From a virus: 37,292 nucleotides of DNA. Below the pieces are notes generated by a model, which saw nothing but the letters and a program-made list of their open reading frames with translations, was not told the DNA's origin and did not search any database. The stretch's first letter is position 1. Each line of letters starts with the position of its first letter. Both the position numbers and the translations under genes were made by a program. Location: positions 1-37,292 of the IMG/VR virus record IMGVR_UViG_3300006947_000033. One strand, given 5' to 3'. Positions 13,613 through 20,724 of the stretch are shown here, one piece after another.

Positions 13613-14385
13613 AAAAATTTAAATCATTTATAGCAGAAGCATATCAGCAATTCTTGGATAAGTCACCTAGTAACTGGGGTGAGGATAAGGTAGTCGCTTA
13701 CGGAACCAAGAAAGGTCACAAAGTGATCGGTGTATGTGGTCACGGTAGGGTAGAAGGTATTGTACTGTTCGGTCTGGATGCTGGCGACAAGAAGTATGTC
13801 GGTAAGGAAGCAAAGGTCAAGACTGGTCAAACAGTATTCCGTTATGCTACTCGTAATAGTATGGCAGGTGACATCTTTCCTTTAGTTAAGATTGACGTTA
13901 AACGTGGTCTACTATATAACCTGTCACAGAAATCGATTGATGGTGAGATTGAACACGCAGAGTTTGAGAGCAAAAGTGTTAAGTTGCGTTATCTGCGTCT
14001 TGCCGCAACTGCGAATATTAGTGGCATTACTGGATTCGATCCCGGATTCGGTTCAATGAAAGAATCTGTAGACCTTGATGAAGATTATACATGTGAAGAA
14101 CTAGAGATCACAGAAGCAGAATATCAGGGTAAATCAGTTACACTAAATAATCCCTTTAGACTGCCTTCTGGTAATAAGAAGAAGTTTGGCGTATACGTTA
14201 CCAATAAGAAAGGTAATATAGTTAAAGTTACGTTTGGTGATCCTAACATGGAGATCAAACGTGATGATCCCGAAAGACGAAAGTCCTTCAGAGCGCGGCA
14301 CAATTGTGCTGATAAGAAAGATAAAACCACTCCGGGTTATTGGAGTTGCTATCAATGGAGGGCATCTGCGAAAGTAGATAACTAG
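13609..14385 (+). CDS. putative packaged protein with capsid-targeting leader and Cys-rich C-terminal module
   Basis: A 258-aa protein with GTG start in a GTGA overlap. The leader MKKFKSFIAE-AY is close to the T4 internal-protein leader; gp21-type cleavage would fall after E10. Residues 20-140 form an uncharacterised domain. I167-T-E169-A is a second possible prohead-protease site. The C-terminal module (171-258) contains KKFGVYVTNKKGNIVKVTFGD and P-E-R-R-K-S-F-R-A-R-H-N-C233 followed by Y-W-S-C247, a widespread module in T4-like phages of unknown function. It may be cut into two pieces in the head (inference). Confidence 0.75.
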   Translation: MKKFKSFIAEAYQQFLDKSPSNWGEDKVVAYGTKKGHKVIGVCGHGRVEGIVLFGLDAGDKKYVGKEAKVKTGQTVFRYATRNSMAGDIFPLVKIDVKRGLLYNLSQKSIDGEIEHAEFESKSVKLRYLRLAATANISGITGFDPGFGSMKESVDLDEDYTCEELEITEAEYQGKSVTLNNPFRLPSGNKKKFGVYVTNKKGNIVKVTFGDPNMEIKRDDPERRKSFRARHNCADKKDKTTPGYWSCYQWRASAKVDN

Positions 14386-14390
14386 ATTGT

Positions 14391-14690
14391 ATGGGAAATA
14401 TGACAAACGCAGATCGACTAGGCAGAATAGAGGACAAGATTGACCAAATGTCCGAAGCAATCATCTCACTCGCAAGAGTGCAGGAGAAAGTATCGGACTT
14501 GGAGAATCGAAGAGCGGAGCAACACGAACGTATGAATCAACACTCTAAGAAATTAGATGACATAGATATTAAAGTCACTACGTTGATGGAAAAAGTAAAC
14601 AACATACAGATGGTGGGACTCGCGGCAGGCGGTCTGATAGCAACAATTTTTTTAGCACTACTAACTGGGCAGATAGTAATCGGCCAATAA
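14391..14690 (+). CDS. coiled-coil protein with C-terminal membrane anchor
   Basis: A 99-aa protein. Residues 4-72 are one long charged heptad-patterned helix (ADRLGRIEDKIDQM, LDDIDIKVTTLMEKV). Residues 74-97 form a single hydrophobic segment (MVGLAAGGLIATIFLALLTGQIV). This layout resembles XhlA-like or other phage membrane-attached coiled-coil proteins involved in lysis or membrane contact. ATG codons at 14391 and 14400 are both possible; neither has a clear ribosome-binding site. Specific role unknown. Confidence 0.68.
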   Translation: MGNMTNADRLGRIEDKIDQMSEAIISLARVQEKVSDLENRRAEQHERMNQHSKKLDDIDIKVTTLMEKVNNIQMVGLAAGGLIATIFLALLTGQIVIGQ

Positions 14691-14708
14691 ACGCAACTGG
14701 AGAACAAA

Positions 14709-15728
14709 ATGAATCCCGAGTACATTAAAAATATCGCCCAACTATGGCAAGACGTACAAGAAGGCGAAAAGAAGAAATTAGATCCCGTAGATGATAAAGC
14801 GAACGATAAGAAGTTCGTTAATCGTAAAGACAAAGACATTGACAACGATGGTGATGTTGATTCGTCTGATGAGTTTTTGCACAAGAGACGTAAAGCAATC
14901 GACAACAAGAAAGACGGTGGAGAGAAACCGGCGACGAATGAAGCGCGTCAGATGAAAGATCCTAAGAAAGATTCTATGGTCACTAAGAACGGCAAGACTA
15001 TAGTAGTTGATAAGTCTAAGGAAGCAGAATACCTCAAGAAAGGTTGGATTATATCAGAAACACAAGAATCTTGTGGCGATGATAAGAAGATGAAGAAAGA
15101 GTCGGACGAAGATATGACTCCTTGTCCTGATTGCGAAGGTTCTACTGATAATCACGATCCTGAATGTCCTAAAGCAGACACAGGTAAAAAGGAAGTAGAA
15201 GAAGGCAGAGTGAAAGATCAGTTGATTAAAGATTCCGAGAAGATGTCTAAGAAAGACTTCATTAAGAAGTACGGAAAAGAAATGGCAGATGATCTTTATG
15301 AAGCAAAGGAATATTCTAACACTGTTACTCATGCTTATCATGGTTACGGTGAAATTCTGCAACGTACTGATGAAGGCATAGATGTTATGTTTGAACATGG
15401 CGTTGAAATGGGTATGAGCGAAGCAACTCTAACATTCCTAGAGACTGTTGCCGCTACTACACTAGCAAAGAAAGCAACTCAAGTTGCTGGCGGTGGAGAG
15501 AAGACTGGACAAAATGCTTCTAAAGGCGAGAAAGAATTTGCTGATAAGCATGACAAAGATGATCCAAAGTTAGCGGCAGATGATGCTGATGGACACGAAG
15601 ATGCTACTAAAGCAGGACGTGCAGTTAAGTCTCAGTCTGGTACTCGTGGTAACGAACCTCGTATCGGCGACAAGACTATTGTAAATCCTGTTAAGGGTGC
15701 TGTAACTAAAACTACTGGTAAGGAATAA
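14709..15728 (+). CDS. acidic/charged head-core-like protein with calcium-loop motif
   Basis: A 339-aa, highly charged, low-complexity protein. D43-x-D45-x-D47-G-D49-V-D51-x-x-D54 is a good EF-hand/dockerin-type calcium loop, followed by the basic FLHKRRKAI helix. Similar DNDG...SRD/KRR loops recur in cyanophage structural proteins. C139-P-D-C142 with H149 and C153 could bind zinc. L196-Y-E198-A fits a prohead-protease site. The C-terminal 90 residues are Lys/Asp/Gly-rich and probably disordered. A GGAG ribosome-binding site precedes the start. It may be a scaffold or internal core protein; this is inferred from composition and neighbours. Confidence 0.68.
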   Translation: MNPEYIKNIAQLWQDVQEGEKKKLDPVDDKANDKKFVNRKDKDIDNDGDVDSSDEFLHKRRKAIDNKKDGGEKPATNEARQMKDPKKDSMVTKNGKTIVVDKSKEAEYLKKGWIISETQESCGDDKKMKKESDEDMTPCPDCEGSTDNHDPECPKADTGKKEVEEGRVKDQLIKDSEKMSKKDFIKKYGKEMADDLYEAKEYSNTVTHAYHGYGEILQRTDEGIDVMFEHGVEMGMSEATLTFLETVAATTLAKKATQVAGGGEKTGQNASKGEKEFADKHDKDDPKLAADDADGHEDATKAGRAVKSQSGTRGNEPRIGDKTIVNPVKGAVTKTTGKE

Positions 15729-15732
15729 GATT

Positions 15733-15996
15733 ATGCCTATTAGAGGTCCTAAGAATGCTACCCCAACTCCAATCGGTTGGGTTTCACCAAAAGGCGAATT
15801 GCTAAAGAGTCAACGTATTACTTCTCAGCAAATCGCAGAGTTTCGTGGCGATGTTCCAACAACTGCAACTCAGTTAAACGAAGCACCTGTTCACCAGACT
15901 TCATTGGGTGCTATGACAGATGTGGAACTAGAAGTAACTTCACTGCATTATGATATCGACTTGTCTTCGGGTATCACCGAAGAGTTAGAAGATTAA
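15733..15996 (+). CDS. small putative structural protein
   Basis: An 87-aa protein beginning MPIRGPKNATPTPIGW-SPKGELLKSQ. This Pro-rich G-W-x-x-P-x-G-E-L-L pattern I recall from short proteins of T4-like marine phages. The C-terminal half is acidic. It sits between two probable structural genes and is not membrane-bound. Function unknown. Confidence 0.62.
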   Translation: MPIRGPKNATPTPIGWVSPKGELLKSQRITSQQIAEFRGDVPTTATQLNEAPVHQTSLGAMTDVELEVTSLHYDIDLSSGITEELED

Positions 15997-15997
15997 T

Positions 15998-16315
15998 ATG
16001 TCAGAAGAACTAGATAAGATCCATCATCCTGCTGATACCAACGGTGATGGAAAGGTATCAAAAGAAGAAGAAGCAATGTACTTAGAGTTTAAACGTAAAG
16101 AACTCGACGATGCTGATGCTATGCGAGACGCGCAACGTAAGATGGCGTGGTTCGCATTGTTCGGTATGTTGTTATATCCCTTTGCTGTTGTACTTGCTTC
16201 TCTATTAGGTATCGATACAGCGGCGAAGACTTTAGGTGATATGGCGCCTACTTACTTTGTATCTGTATCATTAATTGTTGGTGCTTTCTTTGGCGCTCAG
16301 GCACTGAAGAAATAG
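15998..16315 (+). CDS. EF-hand membrane protein
   Basis: A 105-aa protein. A canonical EF-hand loop lies at D13-x-N15-x-D17-G-x-V20-x-x-x-E24, followed by the acidic helix EEEAMYLEFKRKELDDAD. Two hydrophobic helices follow at about 49-70 and 84-101, with APTYFVSVS between them. Very similar proteins are common in T4-like cyanophages. Calcium sensing or calcium-dependent assembly at the membrane or virion is an inference. Ends just before an inverted repeat. Confidence 0.8.
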   Translation: MSEELDKIHHPADTNGDGKVSKEEEAMYLEFKRKELDDADAMRDAQRKMAWFALFGMLLYPFAVVLASLLGIDTAAKTLGDMAPTYFVSVSLIVGAFFGAQALKK

Positions 16316-16316
16316 A

Positions 16317-16345
16317 AGTCTATATACTATACCAACATATAGACT
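16317..16345 (+). repeat. 8-bp inverted repeat
   Basis: AGTCTATA (16317-16324) and TATAGACT (16338-16345) form a perfect eight-base-pair stem with a 13-base loop. There is no T-tract; it could be an RNA-processing or mRNA-stability hairpin or a protein-binding site. Confidence 0.55.
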
Positions 16346-16354
16346 ATAGCAAAT

Positions 16355-16723
16355 ATGAAACTTTTTGAAACACTAGATGAATCTACGTTCCTGATCTTCT
16401 CAGCAAAGAATTATTACAATCCTACTTGTATCGATGCTGAGGAGTTCTACGAAGATATAAAACGATTTAAGTATATCAAGCGTCTATTGAACAGACATCT
16501 TGATGGTGGTAAACTGTCAGTGAACTTGATATTAAATCATCTCATTGTTGTATTCAATGTGTTTGGTAATGATCCAGGTTTAAAGATGCTAGAGTACAAG
16601 TTAGATGACCGTCACTGGTCATCAATCAAACCATTCCTTGTATATCTAAGAGTAATAACAAACGAAACATATACGGGCATTGAAATGGATGCGCGTGTTA
16701 TCGAAGAGTTGAGAAAGATATGA
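16355..16723 (+). CDS. conserved T4-like phage protein
   Basis: A 122-aa protein beginning MKLFETLDEST. Residues 27-50 (AEEFYEDIKRFKYIKRLLNRHL) and the following LSVNLILNHLIVVFNVFG stretch match a small conserved family in T4-like cyanophages (from memory). All-helical by eye and soluble. It overlaps the next gene by ATGA, and those two genes are likely partners. Function unknown. Confidence 0.7.
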   Translation: MKLFETLDESTFLIFSAKNYYNPTCIDAEEFYEDIKRFKYIKRLLNRHLDGGKLSVNLILNHLIVVFNVFGNDPGLKMLEYKLDDRHWSSIKPFLVYLRVITNETYTGIEMDARVIEELRKI

Positions 16724-17307
16724 GTTTAGCAAGTAAAGCGGGTGATCTGCTCTATACGTTTAGATTCTTGAAGATGTTGACTACACCTTGGGATGAGACT
16801 GATGCATTTAAATTAGGTCTTATTGATGAGAAAGGTAAGCGAATCAAGAGCGAGAAAGTCGATTCATCTGACAAGAAAACCGCGTTAGGTCCTTTCGTTC
16901 GTCTCGTGTTTAATGTCAAAAGAGCAATAGGCAAGATACCTGGTGGCAAGACTACTTTAGGTTCTTATGCGGCAGCACTCTTTCTACTCAAAGAACATTA
17001 TAGTGTCGGTGAGAATAATCTAACAAGAATATGTGTCGAAGCGGGTATTGATCCACTTGATATGATAGCAGAAGACCATGCTTGGTACGTACTTGAGAAC
17101 AACCAATTAGCACCAGGAATATATCGCGTAAAGGGTGATAAACTTCTTGGCGAAGGACTCGAAGATGCAGTTCGTGCTAAAGACCAAATTCGTATACTTG
17201 ACGAATCATTTCCAGTCGGTGATGTGTTCGGCATGAACGTGTATGAAGCAATGCACCTAACTACTAACAAGATGGTGTATATCACACTAGGAGAAATCTA
17301 CAAATGA
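16720..17307 (+). CDS. conserved T4-like phage protein
   Basis: A 195-aa protein. The N-terminal part (DLLYTFRFLKMLTTPWDETDAFKLGLIDEKG) and RLVFNVKRAIGKIPGGKTTLGSYAAALFLLKE are highly recognisable from uncharacterised proteins of T4-like marine phages. The C-terminal part looks beta-rich (VFGMNVYEAMHLTTNKMVYITLGEIY). It overlaps genes on both sides. A virion or assembly role is likely from position but cannot be specified. Confidence 0.72.
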   Translation: MSLASKAGDLLYTFRFLKMLTTPWDETDAFKLGLIDEKGKRIKSEKVDSSDKKTALGPFVRLVFNVKRAIGKIPGGKTTLGSYAAALFLLKEHYSVGENNLTRICVEAGIDPLDMIAEDHAWYVLENNQLAPGIYRVKGDKLLGEGLEDAVRAKDQIRILDESFPVGDVFGMNVYEAMHLTTNKMVYITLGEIYK

Positions 17308-17480
17308 AATCGTTCAAAGAATTTATGGTAGAAGAACCTACAGTCTCCACTGGTCCCGGTATCGCAGGCACAAGTCCTGGTGATCCTGCTGACTGGACAT
17401 ACGGAAAGAAGAAAAAGCGTAAACCCCTAACTCGTTCTTTTATAGAGATAATGGGCAAGCGTAAAAAACTTATCAAATAA
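17304..17480 (+). CDS. T4 internal-protein-like small basic protein
   Basis: A 58-aa protein whose leader MKSFKEFMVE is one of the best matches in the window to the T4 capsid-targeting sequence. Prohead-protease cleavage after E10 would release a peptide of about 48 residues with a Gly/Pro/Ser linker and a basic tail (YGKKKKRKPLTRSFIEIMGKRKK). Size, leader and charge are like T4 internal proteins. DNA binding inside the head and delivery to the host are inferences. It overlaps the previous gene by ATGA. Confidence 0.72.
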   Translation: MKSFKEFMVEEPTVSTGPGIAGTSPGDPADWTYGKKKKRKPLTRSFIEIMGKRKKLIK

Positions 17481-17494
17481 AACCTCGAAATAGA

Positions 17495-17523
17495 TTGACA
17501 TCATCTCGATTGTAGTGTACAAT
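17495..17523 (+). promoter_or_regulatory. sigma70-type promoter (P6) for nrdA
   Basis: TTGACA at 17495-17500 and TACAAT at 17518-17523, spacer 17, TG immediately before the -10 box. It leads the nrdA-nrdB unit. Confidence 0.82.
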
Positions 17524-17577
17524 AAGCACTATATAAACGACTAGACCCAAAAATAAAATAATAGATGAGTAGAATTA

Positions 17578-19566
17578 ATGCCAGTAAAAATTGACAAAAA
17601 GCGTGATGCACTATTAAAAGATTACGCAGTAGGTATGTTGAAAGACTTCTACTTAAATGATAATGAAAATTCTCCGCAAGAAGCATTCGCTAGAGCGTCA
17701 ACAGCATGGTCAAGATACGAAGGACAATTGGACGAAGCATTAGCACAACGACTCTATGATTTTGTTTCGAAGAAGTGGTTTATGTTTGCTAGTCCTGTAC
17801 TATCTAATGCGCCTACTGATAAGAAGAAAGATAAAGGGATGCCTATCTCATGCTTTCTAACTTATGTTCCAGATACATTAGAAGGACTAATTGGTCACTC
17901 ATCTGAGTTAAGATGGTTGTCAGTATATGGTGGTGGAGTTGGTGGTCATTGGAGTGATGTACGTACAGTATCAGATGTAGCACCTGGTCCTATGCCATTC
18001 TTACATACTGTCGATGCTGACATGATTGCATATAAACAAGGCAAGACTCGCAAGGGTTCTTATGCCGCATATATGGATGTAAGTCACCCTGACATTATAG
18101 AGTTTTTGAACATGCGTGTGCCTACGGGTGACGTACAGCGTAAAGCATTGAACTTGCATAATGCAATCAATATTACTGATGAGTTCATGGAAGCGGTTAC
18201 CAAGAATCTTTCGTTCGATCTACGTGATCCGAAAGGACAAAAAGTTAAAGAATCAATCAATGCTCGTAAGTTATGGGAACGTATTCTTGAGACTCGATTC
18301 AGAACAGGCGAACCTTACTTAAACTTTATTGACACTGCTAACAGAGACTTACCTCAACCATTGAAAGACCTTGGTCTGAAGATTAATGGTTCGAATCTCT
18401 GTAATGAAATTCACTTACCCACATCGAAAGACCGAACTGCTGTATGTTGTTTGTCTTCATTAAATCTGGAATACTATGATGAATGGAAAGATACGACTAT
18501 TGTTCGTGACCTTATTCGTATGCTTGATAACGTCTTGCAGTACTTCATTGACGAAGCACCCAACACAATTGAACGTGCAAAATATAGCGCCGCAAGAGAG
18601 AGATCGCTCGGACTTGGAGCGATGGGATTCCATAGTCTATTGCAACGACACGGTGTTGCATGGGAGTCACAGGCAGCGCGGGAAATTAACGATGCTGTGT
18701 TTAAACACATTAATACCCAAGCGATTCTGGAGACTGAAGTCTTGGCACAAGAGAGAGGTGAATATCTCGATGGTCAGGGAAGTGGACGGAGAAATAGTCA
18801 TCTCATGGCAGTGGCACCCAACGCTTCAAGTGGAGTAATACTAAGTACTAGTCCTTCGATTGAACCAAGTAAAGCAAACGCATACACACACCGTACTCGT
18901 GCTGGATCGTTTCTTGTTAAGAATCCATACTTGATTCAATTACTGATAGATAAGGGTGAAGATAACGAGTCTAACTGGACAAGTATCATCACCAACAAAG
19001 GTTCTGTTCAACACTTACCGTTTATGACTGAAGGCGAGAAAGCAATCTTCAAGACTGCGCAAGAGTTAGATCAGAACTGGGTAGTTCAACACGCAGGTGA
19101 ACGTCAGAAGTATATCTGCCAGGGTCAGAGTGTTAATCTATTCTTTCCAGCAGGTACTCCTAAGTCGTATGTAAATAAAGTACATATCAATGCATGGAAA
19201 CTAGGACTGAAAGGACTGTACTATCTACGTACAGAAGCGAAGTCTCGTGCAGAGAATGTATCAGAAAAAGTAGAAAGAGTAGCACTAGAAGGTGATAAGC
19301 GAAACGTAGTATATTCTAAACCAGATTGTCCATTCTGTCAATTGGCGAAAGAAGAAATGAGACTACGTGGTATTCCATATGATGAAGTTAATCTAACTGA
19401 GGTAGGTAAGACAGCGGCAGAAGTAACTGGTCGTAAAGATGTTAAAACAGTTCCACAGATATATATTGGTGGAGAATACATTGGTGGGTATGAAGACCTT
19501 ATGTCATACCTAGATAAAGAAGTTGAAAACGACGGCGATGACGAATGTCTCGCTTGTTCAGGATAA
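17578..19566 (+). CDS. nrdA: ribonucleotide reductase large subunit with built-in glutaredoxin
   Basis: A 662-aa class I ribonucleoside-diphosphate reductase alpha subunit, making dNDPs from NDPs with the beta subunit encoded just downstream. Visible are C92 in ISCFL, the catalytic N273-L-C275-N-E277 motif, the partner cysteine in AVCCLSSLNL (290-291) and the conserved PNASSG loop. There is no N-terminal ATP cone, so dATP feedback is probably absent. Residues about 575-645 form a glutaredoxin domain (C584-P-F-C587, TVPQI at 624-628, GGYEDL), placed before the C-terminal redox tail C657-L-A-C660. The enzyme thus carries its own electron donor. Driven by P6. Confidence 0.95.
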   Translation: MPVKIDKKRDALLKDYAVGMLKDFYLNDNENSPQEAFARASTAWSRYEGQLDEALAQRLYDFVSKKWFMFASPVLSNAPTDKKKDKGMPISCFLTYVPDTLEGLIGHSSELRWLSVYGGGVGGHWSDVRTVSDVAPGPMPFLHTVDADMIAYKQGKTRKGSYAAYMDVSHPDIIEFLNMRVPTGDVQRKALNLHNAINITDEFMEAVTKNLSFDLRDPKGQKVKESINARKLWERILETRFRTGEPYLNFIDTANRDLPQPLKDLGLKINGSNLCNEIHLPTSKDRTAVCCLSSLNLEYYDEWKDTTIVRDLIRMLDNVLQYFIDEAPNTIERAKYSAARERSLGLGAMGFHSLLQRHGVAWESQAAREINDAVFKHINTQAILETEVLAQERGEYLDGQGSGRRNSHLMAVAPNASSGVILSTSPSIEPSKANAYTHRTRAGSFLVKNPYLIQLLIDKGEDNESNWTSIITNKGSVQHLPFMTEGEKAIFKTAQELDQNWVVQHAGERQKYICQGQSVNLFFPAGTPKSYVNKVHINAWKLGLKGLYYLRTEAKSRAENVSEKVERVALEGDKRNVVYSKPDCPFCQLAKEEMRLRGIPYDEVNLTEVGKTAAEVTGRKDVKTVPQIYIGGEYIGGYEDLMSYLDKEVENDGDDECLACSG

Positions 19567-19578
19567 GAGAGTAGATTA

Positions 19579-20547
19579 ATGGCATTATTAGAATTCAGTA
19601 AAAGTTACAAACCATTCGCCTACCCATGGGCAGTGGACTTGACAAAGAAACATGAAGAGATACATTGGGTAGAAGACGAAGCAGAGTTAAGCGAAGACGT
19701 ACAAGATTGGAAAACTAAGTTAAGTGAAGAGGAGAAGGAGTTTGTTACACAGATTCTACGTCTATTCACACAGTCAGATGTTCAAGTAGGCGAGAACTAC
19801 CACGAGTTATTGATCCCTAAGTTTAAGAACAATGAGATCCGTAATATGTTATCGTCCTTTGCTAATCGCGAAGGTGTACATCAACGTGCATATGCTCTGT
19901 TGAATGATACGCTTGGATTACCTGACGAAGACTTCCACAAGTTTCTTGAATACAAAGCGATGGCAGAGAAACTGGACTTCATGAAAGAAGGCAGTATCAA
20001 TACACATACAGGTCTTGCACTAGTATTAGCACAATCAGTATTCAACGAAGGTATGAGTTTGTTCTCTTCGTTCGTTATGCTATTGAACTTCCAGCGTTTC
20101 GGTAAGATGAAAGGCATGGGTACTATTGTTGAGTGGTCTATTCGTGATGAGACTCTACACGTACAAGGCAACGCTAAGTTGTTCCGTGAGTTCTGCGAAG
20201 AGCATCCACGTATTGTCAATGACGAATTGAAGTCAAAGATTTATGAGATGGCAAAGAATGCTGTTAAGTTAGAAGATAAGTTTATTGACTTAGCATACAA
20301 CAACCACGAGATCGAAGGTCTTGCAAAAGAAGATGTTAAGCAATACATTCGACACATTGCAGATCGACGCTTGTTACAACTAGGCATGAAACCTAAGTTT
20401 AAAGTAAAAGAGAATCCATTACCTTGGTTGGACTGGGTACTCAATGGAGCATCTCATGATAATTTCTTTGAGAAGCGAGTCACTGAATACTCTGTAAATG
20501 GTATGGACGGTGATTGGGGATGGGATGAAGAAGGAGTGCCCACATGA
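19579..20547 (+). CDS. nrdB: ribonucleotide reductase small subunit
   Basis: A 322-aa class I RNR beta subunit. Probable metal ligands: D67 (TQSDVQ), E98 and H101 (REGVH), E157 (FNEGM), E191 and H194 (RDETLH). Y105 in HQRAY sits at the radical tyrosine position, so a tyrosyl-radical, di-metal enzyme is expected. The acidic C-terminal tail ends GDWGWDEEGVPT, where the alpha subunit would be contacted. It starts 12 bases after nrdA and overlaps the next small gene. Confidence 0.95.
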   Translation: MALLEFSKSYKPFAYPWAVDLTKKHEEIHWVEDEAELSEDVQDWKTKLSEEEKEFVTQILRLFTQSDVQVGENYHELLIPKFKNNEIRNMLSSFANREGVHQRAYALLNDTLGLPDEDFHKFLEYKAMAEKLDFMKEGSINTHTGLALVLAQSVFNEGMSLFSSFVMLLNFQRFGKMKGMGTIVEWSIRDETLHVQGNAKLFREFCEEHPRIVNDELKSKIYEMAKNAVKLEDKFIDLAYNNHEIEGLAKEDVKQYIRHIADRRLLQLGMKPKFKVKENPLPWLDWVLNGASHDNFFEKRVTEYSVNGMDGDWGWDEEGVPT

Positions 20548-20693
20548 TGGAAGACACCCGTAGATTTATGACTGAATGTCCTGTATGTGATAGTAACTGT
20601 TTCATCGATGTGTTAAACGTCGATGAGGCAGTGATATACTGTCCCATGTGCGGAACTGAAGCAGAAGTGGAAGAGGTTTTTATAGAAGACTAA
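20544..20693 (+). CDS. small zinc-ribbon protein
   Basis: A 49-aa protein in an ATGATG start overlapping the nrdB stop. C12-P-V-C15 and C33-P-M-C36 make a clear four-cysteine zinc ribbon; the flanks are acidic. Such small zinc proteins next to nrd genes could be regulators or redox partners, but no specific function is known. It is translationally coupled to nrdB. Confidence 0.75.
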   Translation: MMEDTRRFMTECPVCDSNCFIDVLNVDEAVIYCPMCGTEAEVEEVFIED

Positions 20694-20696
20694 ATA
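20689..20696 (+). promoter_or_regulatory. possible late promoter box (ACTAAATA)
   Basis: ACTAAATA at 20689-20696 overlaps the stop of the zinc-ribbon gene and resembles the relaxed late box (CTAAATA/NATAAATA) described for T4-like cyanophages. Distance to the ATG at 20725 is suitable. Only one base box supports it. Confidence 0.35.
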
Positions 20697-20724
20697 GTGT
20701 TATCTTCAATCAAGGTAGCACTAC

